In this document: positions 15,504-24,607 of the stretch, piece by piece | How positions within the stretch are numbered: the stretch's first letter is position 1 | Layout: each line of letters begins with the position of its first letter | Origin: Chitinophaga pinensis | GTDB lineage: Bacteria; Bacteroidota; Bacteroidia; Chitinophagales; Chitinophagaceae | NCBI GenBank assembly: GCA_902167325.1 | Contig: LR632930.1 | Coordinates: forward strand, 2,108,001-2,172,000 | Direction of reading: 5' to 3' | Length of the DNA stretch: 64,000 nt | The notes under the pieces: model-generated | The model's database searches: none | The model's input: the letters and a program-made list of their open reading frames with translations, nothing else | What the model was told of the DNA's origin: nothing | Program-made: the position numbers and the translations under genes

Positions 15504-18176
15504 TCAGAATCCCAATAAGTATTTCAGCATGATCGTTCTTCCACGTAAAGGCATTTCCAGAATAGACGATTGGTTGGCGGTGTTCACAATCTGCCGGTAT
15601 TTTTCCTGCCCCAGCAAATTAACACCTTCCAGCTCGAAGGTGCTTTTCCGCTTCGGTAGTACATATCGGGCTTTGCAATCAAGGAAATGCTGGTGGATAG
15701 CGGCTTGTCCGGAAGGGCGGTAAGATGTAAACTGATACACCGGCGTAATCGAAATACCGGCGGCCACTTGCTGTTGCCATTCTGCTTTCGCCTTTACAGA
15801 TTCCGTGGTATTGGACGCAGCAGCGCCTTTTAGCGGACGCAGCCGGTAAATACTTTTTCCCACTTCCCCCGAAACCGACAACTTCGCTCCGAATGGCAAC
15901 TTCTTCTGCCCGGCAAGCGCCAGGCTGTAATTGTGTGAATTGAAAGGAGAAATATCCTCGTTGTACCACAGGTACCCTGTTTGCAAACCCGCCCTTACAG
16001 CGGCAGACAGCTGCATGGAAAGGGGGAAGACGTATTTCGAGTAATTACCGTTTACGCTGTATTTCGACTGGCGGTTATCGTAATTCATAGCTGTGATGCG
16101 GGTAATGCCGCTGTCTATCATGAAAGCCTGCAGAAAATTCTGTTGTGTTCTCTCGGTAGAAATCATGATATGCCAGAAGACCATCTCTATCGGTTTACGG
16201 TAAGCGAAGCGTGCTGTTGCCGAATGAACCCTGGTCTGGGGTAGAGGGGCCGCGTTGGCGTTGAATTGCCGGTAGTTGACGAGGATTGATCCGGGATAAA
16301 TGTCATTGATGTGCCCGAAGGTAGTTTGCCCGTTGTACCGAAGCTGAAATTCGCTGTACCTGCCGATATTCCTGCGGAAATCGAACGTGGGGTTCAGTAT
16401 GAAATTTTGCTGCCGGTTGTCCCGGTTTTCTCCCTGTACGCGATATCCGATGAAATGAACCGCTGGTTTCACTTCTGCAATAATGACTCCTTTAGCCAGC
16501 ATCCAGGTAGCATTAGCACTGCCATACAACTTCAGGTTTTCAAAGTTGACGTTGTTCCGGAAGCGGGCACCCGCGCTGGAGTTTTTCCCGGAACTTTCCA
16601 TAACCAGGAGGTCAGAGCGAAGGTGGTTCCTTTCATAATTACCACCCGCCGAGAAAGAATACACCCATTGCCCGCGCTTGATGTTGAAGGCGGCAGACTG
16701 ATGTACATAAAACTGCCGCGTCTGCACCTGTTGGCCAAGCTGTTGGAAACCTACGCTGTCATTTACCAGGTTTTCATGAAGCCCCGGAATAAGGTAGAGT
16801 CGTTCGTCTACATGATCATATCGCAAAACAGAATTGTATTGCAATAAGCGCCCACCACCAAGGGCCTTCACTATTTGCGTTTCATTGCCCGCGCTTTGCT
16901 GGCGGAAGGGAAGGCGCTGCTGCATGAATTGCCCGTTCTGCCAGGCGTCTCCCTGGTCGGAAGAATGTGGTAGACTGGCGTTGGTAGAAGATTTCACGAA
17001 AGCCTGTGAACTGTTTTTCTCGTATTGCGCCTGCGCCTGCCATTCGCGATGCCGGTCTGTATTGAATTGGGATTCCTGGTATCGGATGCTATCTCTCTGC
17101 GGTAAAAAGTATTGAACAACCTGAGAAAAATTGAACCGGCGTTTCAGATCCAGGGCGGTGATATTCAACCGGAGTGCCTGGTCTGCGGAGAGTTTGAATA
17201 ATGCGTTGGCGTTTACGGCATGGTCGGTGTTGCGGAGATAATATTTTTCGTCTACTGTGGGTATGTTTTCGCCGGTCATAGACAGGTATGCCTGTGGCTG
17301 TGGGGGTAAAATGCTGGTATTACCGGTGGTAACACCAAGCTCGGCGGTTTCTCTTTGGAGGTTGTGGCCGGAATTATTGGATTTGAGGTAATTGATACTT
17401 TTGATCTTTTGCTGGAGAACAAGGTTGCTGTAATTAAGAAGGTATGCATTGTTCCCTGCAGCCGCTTCGCCGGTGTTGATGGTAGTGGCGCGGGCTTTGT
17501 CTGACAGCCGGAGGTTAAGAGATACATTATCTGCCGGTACATATCCGTTGAGGACTTTCACAGGCTGATCGCGCTCCAGCACCTGAACCTGCTCTACTGC
17601 ATCCACAGGTACGTTATTCGTAGCAACGCCGTACCGGCCGTTAAGCAGGTTTTCTCCATCTATATATACATTGGTAATCTGTTTCCCGTTGTAGCTGATT
17701 GTACCTTTCTCGTCTACTTCTATCCCCGGCAGCCGGGCAATCAGGTCACCGATTACACGGTCGTTTTTGTCTTTGAATGCGGCTACGCGATATTTCAGCG
17801 TATCACCGGAAGCCTGGATGGCGGTTTTAGATTTTACGGTGACCCCGGCTAGTGCAGTAGGCAGTTGGGAAAGGGTAATAAGGAATGGAGAGGTGCCGCT
17901 GGAAATAGGTTGGATGAAAGGCCGGTAGCCCAGGGCTGTAATCTTCAGAGATAGTCCGTTGCCGGGTGTGGGTAATATGCAGTTGAAGGCTCCGTTGGCA
18001 TTTGTTTTAGTGAAATTGACGCCGGCTCCGGAAGCGTTTATGATTGTTACGGAAGCAGCCGCCACCGGTTTGCCTGTGCTGTCTTTCACCCTCCCGGTCA
18101 CATTTTCGGAGTTTTGCGCGATAGCCGGTAAGGCGAAAAAAAGGATGGGTAACAGCAACAGGATTTTGATGCGCAA
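15504..18176 (-). CDS. TonB-dependent-receptor-like outer membrane beta-barrel protein
   Basis: 890 residues with a signal peptide (LPILFFALPAIAQ). Residues ~25-110 are a carboxypeptidase-regulatory-like domain (VTGRVKDSTGKPVAAASV). A plug-like part follows with VIGDLIARLPGIEVDEKG and ITNVYIDGENLLNGRYG, then a long beta-rich barrel ending in an aromatic/Phe terminus (MLKYLLGF). This type commonly follows GLPGLI genes. The only in-frame start that fits the signal peptide is a TTG at 18174-18176, five bases after the GLPGLI stop, so translation is probably coupled. Confidence 0.85.
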   Translation of the reverse strand: MRIKILLLLPILFFALPAIAQNSENVTGRVKDSTGKPVAAASVTIINASGAGVNFTKTNANGAFNCILPTPGNGLSLKITALGYRPFIQPISSGTSPFLITLSQLPTALAGVTVKSKTAIQASGDTLKYRVAAFKDKNDRVIGDLIARLPGIEVDEKGTISYNGKQITNVYIDGENLLNGRYGVATNNVPVDAVEQVQVLERDQPVKVLNGYVPADNVSLNLRLSDKARATTINTGEAAAGNNAYLLNYSNLVLQQKIKSINYLKSNNSGHNLQRETAELGVTTGNTSILPPQPQAYLSMTGENIPTVDEKYYLRNTDHAVNANALFKLSADQALRLNITALDLKRRFNFSQVVQYFLPQRDSIRYQESQFNTDRHREWQAQAQYEKNSSQAFVKSSTNASLPHSSDQGDAWQNGQFMQQRLPFRQQSAGNETQIVKALGGGRLLQYNSVLRYDHVDERLYLIPGLHENLVNDSVGFQQLGQQVQTRQFYVHQSAAFNIKRGQWVYSFSAGGNYERNHLRSDLLVMESSGKNSSAGARFRNNVNFENLKLYGSANATWMLAKGVIIAEVKPAVHFIGYRVQGENRDNRQQNFILNPTFDFRRNIGRYSEFQLRYNGQTTFGHINDIYPGSILVNYRQFNANAAPLPQTRVHSATARFAYRKPIEMVFWHIMISTERTQQNFLQAFMIDSGITRITAMNYDNRQSKYSVNGNYSKYVFPLSMQLSAAVRAGLQTGYLWYNEDISPFNSHNYSLALAGQKKLPFGAKLSVSGEVGKSIYRLRPLKGAAASNTTESVKAKAEWQQQVAAGISITPVYQFTSYRPSGQAAIHQHFLDCKARYVLPKRKSTFELEGVNLLGQEKYRQIVNTANQSSILEMPLRGRTIMLKYLLGF

Positions 18177-18181
18177 CAGGA

Positions 18182-19021
18182 TTATTTTTTAGTGGTCAAT
18201 TCGAGGGGGTAATTGAACTGAGGTTTGTTGTTCGCAACTTTCATCTGCTGGCCGTTAACCGTGGCATTGTCAACCGTTATATCGTCGGAATTACCGGCAT
18301 TGGCCTGCAGCCCTTCCCGGTAGGCAGCCTCCATTCTAAGGAACGCAGCGTTTGTAGTAGGGGTGGCGTCTGCAGGCGGGTTGAGGGAAAGCCCTTCGGG
18401 CAGCGCGGTATCGGTTTCAATGCGGGTGCAGGTGAAGCGGATGCGATTGGCGTTATCGTAGGCTTCGAGAATCAGTCCGGGGAGGCCATACAGCTTCCAG
18501 GGGCCGAAGCTGGCGGGGATATCCGTGGTGAACCAGGCGGTGTACGTTCTTCCTTTAACGTTGCCGGTTGCTTTTTGACAGGTGTGGCCAAGGAGCTGTT
18601 TTGTTTCGGTGGATATTTGCCAGGCGGTTACTTCCAGCGGTTCCTGGATAAGGTAATCGGCACGGCGGAAGCTCCGGTTTACCAGCAGCGCTTGTTCATT
18701 GATATATACGGATTCTTCGGTGACAGGTCTCCAGGCACCCATATTTATTGTAGTGCTGTTGCTGCGCTCAGCTTCCTCAAAGACCGCCCGGTGCATAGAG
18801 TCTTGCCGGCGCTTGGTAGCACTCAGGTACACACTCTGCCGGGGGCCGAACGCCAGCTGGAAATCTTCTTCCCATTTGCGGGACTGCGTGGTGTCGCGAA
18901 CGTGAGAGAAGTGGTAATATGCAATGCCTGCACGCTCGGATATTGAGTTTTCTTTCTGGCGGAAGGAGTAAAGCACGCAAAGCAGCAGCGCAGGGACTAC
19001 AAGTTTTATCAGGTAATGCAT
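18182..19021 (-). CDS. GLPGLI-family protein
   Basis: 279 residues from the ATG at 19021 (MHYLIKLVVPALLLCVLYSF signal-like segment). It carries the name-giving motif, here LYGLPGLILEAYD, preceded by TETKQLLGHTCQKATG and TAWFTTDIPASFGPWK. The family is periplasmic and its role is unknown; genes for it typically precede an outer-membrane barrel gene, as here. Divergent 450 bases away is a kinase/regulator pair, and the repeat cluster between them may be the control site. Confidence 0.9.
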   Translation of the reverse strand: MHYLIKLVVPALLLCVLYSFRQKENSISERAGIAYYHFSHVRDTTQSRKWEEDFQLAFGPRQSVYLSATKRRQDSMHRAVFEEAERSNSTTINMGAWRPVTEESVYINEQALLVNRSFRRADYLIQEPLEVTAWQISTETKQLLGHTCQKATGNVKGRTYTAWFTTDIPASFGPWKLYGLPGLILEAYDNANRIRFTCTRIETDTALPEGLSLNPPADATPTTNAAFLRMEAAYREGLQANAGNSDDITVDNATVNGQQMKVANNKPQFNYPLELTTKK

Positions 19022-19471
19022 CCTCAAATTTCGCCCCCGGTGGTCCCTTGCGCAACGGCAAATCGATATCCGGCGGAAAGTAATCCATATTCGATGATTT
19101 CCGGGCCATATTTGAAAGATACTTTTCAGCCGGCAACCAGCTGGCACCTGATCTGGCACGATCCATAGCCTGGCGGCAGATTTTTTAAATATGCGGGCGA
19201 ATATAAGATCGTATGTCCCCCATTGCGGAAATAATATAATTTTTGTGGTCTCAAGGGTGGTCTCAATGACTGACCTTGAGACCACCTCGTGCTTCCGGCC
19301 CCCTCCTGACGCCAATCCGGCACAAGGGCCCGGATATGTACCGGCCCCCCACGGATATGGAACCATCCCATCAGAAATCGAACCTGATAAGTACATTTAT
19401 ACCGAGCAAACTCCGTAATTAGACAACGGATCGTATTTTTATGTTTTTTAGCTGCGCAAATTTTTTGTAGG
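19022..19471. other. Divergent control region between GLPGLI and kinase genes
   Basis: 450 bases without a credible gene. The notable content is the GTGGTCTCAA cluster at 19245-19286. I see no exact TAnnTTTG box on either strand. Confidence 0.5.
19245..19286. promoter_or_regulatory. Three-site GTGGTCTCAA cluster, candidate regulator-binding site
   Basis: GTGGTCTCAA occurs directly at 19245-19254 and 19257-19266, 12 bases apart from start to start. An inverted copy, TTGAGACCAC, lies at 19276-19285. The second and third copies form a perfect 11-bp dyad (GGTGGTCTCAA 19256-19266, TTGAGACCACC 19276-19286). LytTR proteins typically bind paired direct repeats about one turn apart, and a LytTR gene is next door. 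Confidence 0.55.
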
Positions 19472-21385
19472 ATGAATGTAAGACCGGCATTAGCTATCTT
19501 CTGGATGATTGCCCTGTTGATAACTGTTTCCTGTGGTGAGCAGACCGCCTCGCGTAAAGCCCCCCGTCACCAGGAAGCTTTGGCACAGGATAAAGATTAC
19601 CTTTCCATCGTTATTTCGCTGGACACACTGCAGTCTGACCAATTCTGGAAAACTGTGCGCCGAGAGGACAGTCTCCTTTCTCATCGGCCAGATAGTAATT
19701 CTAACCCGTTTTACCATTACTTCCGCGCCCGGATTCTCCTGAAAGAGAACCTTCCCGACAGTGCCATGGCTCAGCTGGAAAAAATGAATGGAGAAAGGGT
19801 GGACAGCAACGTTTCCCTGCTCAGGGAATATACCATTCTCGATTTCAATAGCCGCAACAACATAATGGTGGAGGCCGAGCTGATGCAAACGATCCTCACG
19901 GCAATGAAAAAGGCCGAACGCTTACAAAGTCCGGTCACTTACCGGTTCTACGATCTCATGGCGAAGGCTTATTACCAGAACGAGAACGAAAGCGAATCCC
20001 TCGAATATGCGGAGCGCCACTTCAAAGCACATCCATTTAATACGCATCCCGTGGTGATGCAGCGGCACTACGACGTTTCGTATCTCCTCGCACACCGGGT
20101 GAACGATTTCGACAAAATGATGCTATACAATTCCCTCGCCCGGAAGCTCGCTATCCATACAGGGGATAGCGTTGCCATTGCCAGGACGTACGACAGCGAG
20201 GCGATGGTGCTGGATAAAAGAGGGGAATTTGCAAAATCGCTGGTATGCAGCAAGATCTATGTTGATTTTCTGGAAAGGACGAACCGTATCCACGCACTCG
20301 CCTATAATAATCTCGCAACCGGTTTCAACCACAACGGTTTGCCCGATTCGGCTATAAAGTATTACCACAAAGCAATGGACCTTGCGAAAAGCCAGGCCAA
20401 CACGAACCAGACGCCGATTTATTACAAGGGGTTAACAGAAGCATATAAATTGAAAGGCGATATGAAAAATGCCATGGAAGCCCTTGATTCGGCGTATGGC
20501 ATCGAAGTGCGCAACCTCAGGAAAATTGAGGCGGTGAAATTCGCCGATATTCACGAAAAATATGACGCCGAAAAGAAAGACCGGAACATTGCCGACCTGA
20601 GCAGCCGGAATGCACTCAATGAAAAGATCATCCGCCAGCAAAGATGGACGCTCGGTCTGGGGGCCGTAGCCTTCTTCGGTGTAGTCGGCTTCCTGTATTT
20701 TCTCTACAGGCAGGTTAAACTCAATGAGAGAAATAAACTCCTCCAATCGAAAAATGAGCGGCTGCTGATGGAGCAGAAACTACTGCAGGTGCAGCTGAAT
20801 CCACACTTTATCTTCAATTCCATCGCCAACCTGCAAAGCCTGGTGGCTTCCGGGGATACAAAGGAATCTGTCCGCTACCTGTCCGTTTTCTCCGGGCTTT
20901 TAAGGAATGTGCTGGAACAGAGCCGTAAGGATTTTATCTCGCTCAACGAAGAGATCGATTCCCTGGAAAATTACCTACAGCTCCAGCAGATGCGGTATGC
21001 AGGGCTTTTCGAATACGAAATAGGAGTGGCGGAAGATATCCGCCCTGACGAACTGTTGATTCCGCCCATGTTGATACAGCCTTTCGTCGAAAACTCGATC
21101 GAGCATGGTTTCAGGAATATCAGTTATAAAGGGTTGCTGATTATCCGCTTCGAAGTGAAAGATGAACGGCTGCGAATTACCGTAATTGATAATGGGCAGG
21201 GCATTGTAGACAAAGTATATGACGGGCAGAAAAAACAGTCGCTGGCGCAGACGATCCTTAAAGAACGGTTGCAGGTACTTTTCAAATCCGATTGCCAGCT
21301 GGCGCGATTCGATATTGAGAACAAAGTGGGCACCAATGAGCGCGGCGTAGCGGTACACATCGTTCTTCCCGTCATTAAAGACTAA
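19472..21385 (+). CDS. TPR-containing LytS-type sensor histidine kinase
   Basis: 637 residues. An export signal ends at a possible lipobox cysteine (LITVSC). Residues ~40-360 are TPR-like helices outside the membrane (for example NNLATGFNHNGLPDSAIKYY). One transmembrane helix lies near 392-412, then a coiled segment and the His_kinase domain: QLNPHFIFNSIANLQSL with the phospho-acceptor His near 444. The ATP-binding domain has PFVENSIEHGF (N box) and VIDNGQGI. It is 17 bases upstream of the LytTR regulator gene, its partner. Confidence 0.93.
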   Translation: MNVRPALAIFWMIALLITVSCGEQTASRKAPRHQEALAQDKDYLSIVISLDTLQSDQFWKTVRREDSLLSHRPDSNSNPFYHYFRARILLKENLPDSAMAQLEKMNGERVDSNVSLLREYTILDFNSRNNIMVEAELMQTILTAMKKAERLQSPVTYRFYDLMAKAYYQNENESESLEYAERHFKAHPFNTHPVVMQRHYDVSYLLAHRVNDFDKMMLYNSLARKLAIHTGDSVAIARTYDSEAMVLDKRGEFAKSLVCSKIYVDFLERTNRIHALAYNNLATGFNHNGLPDSAIKYYHKAMDLAKSQANTNQTPIYYKGLTEAYKLKGDMKNAMEALDSAYGIEVRNLRKIEAVKFADIHEKYDAEKKDRNIADLSSRNALNEKIIRQQRWTLGLGAVAFFGVVGFLYFLYRQVKLNERNKLLQSKNERLLMEQKLLQVQLNPHFIFNSIANLQSLVASGDTKESVRYLSVFSGLLRNVLEQSRKDFISLNEEIDSLENYLQLQQMRYAGLFEYEIGVAEDIRPDELLIPPMLIQPFVENSIEHGFRNISYKGLLIIRFEVKDERLRITVIDNGQGIVDKVYDGQKKQSLAQTILKERLQVLFKSDCQLARFDIENKVGTNERGVAVHIVLPVIKD

Positions 21386-21402
21386 CTCTGGAAACCATAC
21401 AA

Positions 21403-22149
21403 ATGAAACTTTATATACTCGAAGATGAGGTCCGGATACTGAAACACCTGTTGCAGATAGTGCAGGAAAATCCATATGTGCAGGTTGCAGGCCATGCTGC
21501 AGATATTGCCACGGCGGCGAAGGAAATACCGGTATTGAAGCCGGACATCATTCTGGCCGATATCCGGCTGAAAGACGGCGACAGTTTCCGCCTGTTCCAT
21601 GAGATTGGGGAGATTGATTTCCAGGTGATCTTTCTCACAGCTTATGACCAGTATGCCATCCAGGCACTGAACATGGGAGCGTTCGGATATTTACTCAAAC
21701 CGATCGATGAAGCGGCACTTACGGAGATGCTTGGCAAATGTTTCCAGCACCGGCAGCAGGAGCAGTTCGACCGGCAGCAACTGGAGATTGCGCGGCAACA
21801 CTATGGTGCGCAGGGCGGTGGGAATGTGAAACGACTGGCACTGAAGCGGGTGGAATATATGGAGATCGTGTCTGTGGAGGACATTATGTATTGCAGGAGC
21901 GATAAAGGCTATACAACTTTCTACCTGACAGATAGGCGGGAGATCCTCGTGTCTAAGGGGTTGATCGAATATGAGAGTATCCTTGGACCGGCGGGTTTTT
22001 TGCGATGCCATCAATCCTGGCTCGTCAATTTTCAATTCGTGAAAAAATATTACCGCGAAGGGTATCTGCAGATGCAGAATAACGAACAGATTCCTGTAAG
22101 CAGCCGAAAAAGGGAAGAGGTACTGCGGTTTTTGGAGAATATTTCGTGA
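21403..22149 (+). CDS. LytTR-family response regulator
   Basis: 248 residues. The receiver domain has the acidic pair ED at residues 7-8, the phospho-acceptor Asp53 in ADIRLKDGDSF, the conserved Thr in FLTAYDQYA and the Lys in GYLLKPIDE. The C-terminal LytTR DNA-binding domain runs from about residue 145: VSVEDIMYCRSDKGYTTFYL, ILVSKGLIEYE, FLRCHQSWLVNFQFV and IPVSSRKREEVLRFL. It forms a two-component system with the kinase just upstream. Confidence 0.95.
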   Translation: MKLYILEDEVRILKHLLQIVQENPYVQVAGHAADIATAAKEIPVLKPDIILADIRLKDGDSFRLFHEIGEIDFQVIFLTAYDQYAIQALNMGAFGYLLKPIDEAALTEMLGKCFQHRQQEQFDRQQLEIARQHYGAQGGGNVKRLALKRVEYMEIVSVEDIMYCRSDKGYTTFYLTDRREILVSKGLIEYESILGPAGFLRCHQSWLVNFQFVKKYYREGYLQMQNNEQIPVSSRKREEVLRFLENIS

Positions 22150-22411
22150 AATTTTTCACCTCATTAAATGTTGATACATTGGTTTTGTCAGTACCCTATA
22201 ATCTGAATGAATGTACCAATAGTCTGATACCTGATTATGACCGTTAAGGAAATATTAGCACAAACCGATAAGTGAATGGAAAGTAGGTAAGGTGATCTTT
22301 GGCAACAACTTGAAGCAAAGATATTTGTAGCAAATGTTAGGGTATACGCGAATGTAGAATGGAAATGGCTCCTTGTATAAATTCAGTCAGGAACCGGATT
22401 CATGGTATTAC
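22150..22411. other. Intergenic region without a recognised feature
   Basis: AT-rich sequence between the LytTR gene and the 11-bp repeat array. Short peptide-like frames such as MTVKEILAQTDK appear near 22236 but end at once. Nothing can be called with confidence. Confidence 0.4.
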
Positions 22412-22554
22412 AAGCTGGTATGAAGCTAACGTCAAGCTAACGTCAAGTAGTTTCTGAGCACTCCACAAGCACTCCACAAGCACTCCACAAGCACTCTGCA
22501 TGCATTCCGCAAGCACTCTTCATGCACTTTTCATGCAATCTTCAAGCACACAGG
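22412..22554 (+). repeat. Tandem array of thirteen 11-bp units
   Basis: Thirteen consecutive units keep an exact 11-base register. In order they begin AAGCTGGTATG, AAGCTAACGTC (twice), AAGTAGTTTCT, GAGCACTCCAC, AAGCACTCCAC (twice), AAGCACTCTGC, ATGCATTCCGC, AAGCACTCTTC, ATGCACTTTTC, ATGCAATCTTC and AAGCACACAGG. The frame changes every unit, so it is not a coding repeat. Unit drift with a fixed period suggests selection for spacing or slippage growth. Confidence 0.85.
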
Positions 22555-22617
22555 CCCCCCTTTAAAACGGAACAAATGACCCAAAATGACCCTAATAAGA
22601 ACTTTTGTACCCTTTGC

Positions 22618-22722
22618 TTTTTTGTGATAACAGATCGTGCTTACTTTCGAATTGTAATTACAGCCACGCTGATCACGTGAAGCCCAACTGGCACGGCTAC
22701 GTAAGTGCCTATCACAAAAAAA
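22618..22722. repeat. Long-range inverted repeat, possible small mobile or RNA element
   Basis: TTTTTTGTGATA (22618-22629) is repeated inverted as TATCACAAAAAA at 22710-22721. Between them, AGCCACGC (22662-22669) and GCACGGCT (22691-22698) pair at six of eight positions. The whole could fold into one branched stem. It lies between the 11-bp array and a gene remnant. Confidence 0.45.
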
Positions 22723-22931
22723 TTTAAAAGAAACCTTGTACAGAATGAAAAACAGCGAGTACGCCAAGATAAGAAAAGGCAGTGTCACCCCCGAAAAATA
22801 CGTCGCCGATCCGTAATACGACAAGATACGGAGGCTGAACATGGAGTTTGCCACTGTCTGCAAAACGGCAGGCCTGCTGAAACATAGTGCGGGCTTTTTA
22901 GTTTGCCAGCATCTATTTACTTCGCAACATT
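22721..22931 (+). pseudogene. Remnant of a conserved Bacteroidota hypothetical protein with internal TAA
   Basis: The frame reads NLKETLYRMKNSEYAKIRKG then SVTPEKYVADP, a TAA at 22814-22816, and in the same frame YDKIRRLNMEFATVCKTAGL. From memory this follows a small family of unknown function in this phylum, whose pattern is roughly TFY-K-DG-AR-K-G-V followed by DP-F-RTREN-EFG. The TAA stands where the family has a residue after DP. The 5' end seems lost in an A7 run, and the 3' end loses similarity after about 22890. The tail overlaps the end of the helicase gene. Confidence 0.45.
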
Positions 22932-24239
22932 AATTTTTACTTTCTTGTTCTTGATACGTTCGGACTGTATCAGTTGCAGGGTAGCGGCGGCTTTGGATTT
23001 ACGTACGGCTACAAATGAGAAGAAGTCTTTAACCTCTATTATACCGATATCTTCTTTTTTCAGCTTTCCTTTATGCGAGAGGAAGCCTACGATATCCACT
23101 TTGTTTACTTTGTCCTTTTTGCCTGCTGCAATAAACAGCGTGGTCCAATCTGGTTTTTGAGGCAATACCGCTGTGGCCGGTAAATTGATAACTTCAGGTT
23201 CCGGCATTATGAAAGCAGGAACCCTTTCGTGAGGGGCTAATATCAGGATGGCCGTTCCGCTGGCATCCATGCGCGCTGTGCGGCCATTGCGATGCGTAAA
23301 TGCTTCAATGGTATGAGGAAGCTGGTAATGTATCACGTAACGGATATTGGGGATATCCAGCCCGCGGGCCGCAAGGTCGGTTGTTACGAGGATATTGGAG
23401 CTGCCATTGCGGAACTTGCACAGTGCAATATCCCGTTCCTGTTGTTCCAGCGCACCATGATAATAAACGTTAGGGATGCCTTCATTTTTCAGAGATGTGC
23501 TTACTTCCTCCACAAATTCACGCTGATTGCAGAATATGATAGTGGAACGGTTGCCCAGCGCACAGATCAGCCTGAACAGGGTTTCGGATTTGTTTTCATC
23601 ATCGCTCAAAACCATTTGAACCGCTAATGCAGGCGACTTTTCACCTTTTAAGAAGTTAATCTCCGTGGGATGCTCCATTCCAACAAACTGGGGGATCTCC
23701 AGGGCTTCCGTTGCCGAAGTAAGTATCCTTTTCCTCAAAGCAGGCAGGGATCCGATGATGAAAGCCATTTCTTCTTCAAAGCCTTCTTCGAGCGATTTGT
23801 CGAATTCGTCCAGCACCAGCGTTTCGATATGGGTGGTACCGATATTACCCCTGCGGATATGGTCGGCCAGTCTGCCTGGAGTACCAACGATGAGCGCGGG
23901 GGCCTGTTTCAGGTTGTTTTCTTCAGTTTCACGCAAATGTCCGCCATAACAGCAGGTGATCTTGAAACCTGTTTTCATTTTTTTGAAAACCTGTTCTATC
24001 TGTAAAGCCAGCTCCCGGGATGGAACAATGATCATGGCCTGGCTTACATGCGTGTTATTTTTTAGTAATTGTGCTACGGGCAACAGGAAGGCAAGCGTTT
24101 TGCCGGATCCGGTGTCGGCCAGCAATACCACGGCGTCTGTTGTACTGTTTATTTCCAGCGATGCCTGCTGCATCTCGTTTAATGCCGGGATTTGCAAATG
24201 CGAGAGGGCGGTTGAAATTGAGAAAGAAGAATGTTCCAT
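22917..24239 (-). CDS. DEAD-box ATP-dependent RNA helicase, DbpA-like
   Basis: 440 residues from the ATG at 24239 (MEHSSFSIS). Helicase motifs in order: LADTGSGKTLAF (I), PSRELALQ (Ia), GTPGRLADH (Ib), VLDEFDKSLEEGF (II, reading DEFD instead of DEAD), SAT (III), VTTDLAARGLDIP (V), HRNGRTAR (VI). The last ~70 residues (DKVNKVDIVGFLSHKG to KKVKINVAK) match the DbpA RNA-binding domain, which targets 23S rRNA. The expected role is late ribosome assembly. It stands alone. Confidence 0.92.
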   Translation of the reverse strand: MEHSSFSISTALSHLQIPALNEMQQASLEINSTTDAVVLLADTGSGKTLAFLLPVAQLLKNNTHVSQAMIIVPSRELALQIEQVFKKMKTGFKITCCYGGHLRETEENNLKQAPALIVGTPGRLADHIRRGNIGTTHIETLVLDEFDKSLEEGFEEEMAFIIGSLPALRKRILTSATEALEIPQFVGMEHPTEINFLKGEKSPALAVQMVLSDDENKSETLFRLICALGNRSTIIFCNQREFVEEVSTSLKNEGIPNVYYHGALEQQERDIALCKFRNGSSNILVTTDLAARGLDIPNIRYVIHYQLPHTIEAFTHRNGRTARMDASGTAILILAPHERVPAFIMPEPEVINLPATAVLPQKPDWTTLFIAAGKKDKVNKVDIVGFLSHKGKLKKEDIGIIEVKDFFSFVAVRKSKAAATLQLIQSERIKNKKVKINVAK

Positions 24240-24277
24240 CCGGCAAAAGTACACCAAATACAGGGCACGGACGTATA

Positions 24278-24598
24278 TTAAGTTTTTAGGCTATGGAAGG
24301 CCGCTTCCCCCGCTTTGGCATTATAAGTCGTTTCTCCGACTTTAATAAGGAACTCTCCTTGCAGAATATACCACCATTCATCTGTATCATAGTGCGTATG
24401 CAGGATGGGGCCGCCTTCCCTTATGCGTGTCGATTCGAAAACGAACATCCTCCCGGGATCGTTGGGGATTGCCACGCTGAGCCAGTATTGCTGGAAGATC
24501 GAGCGGGACGGGCAATATATTCTGTTGCAGGACAAACCATTTGAAAGCCCGGATGCTGCAATTCTTACAGGGGACTTCGGGAAGCAGCTTACCCCCAT
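24278..24598 (-). pseudogene. Truncated cupin-domain protein
   Basis: The central part is a good cupin motif 1: GGPILHTHYDTDEWWYILQG followed by EFLIKVGETTYNAKAGEA, with the metal-ligand His and Glu. The frame then stops after FHSLKT, so the second half of the barrel and motif 2 are missing. The segment before residue ~50 does not look like a normal start. I take it as a remnant of a quercetinase-like cupin gene. Confidence 0.55.
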
Positions 24599-24607
24599 AC
24601 ATCATGT

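Noticed and set aside
22412..22554. CRISPR array
   Set aside because: Units are 11 bases with no spacers and no cas genes nearby, so it is a simple tandem array.
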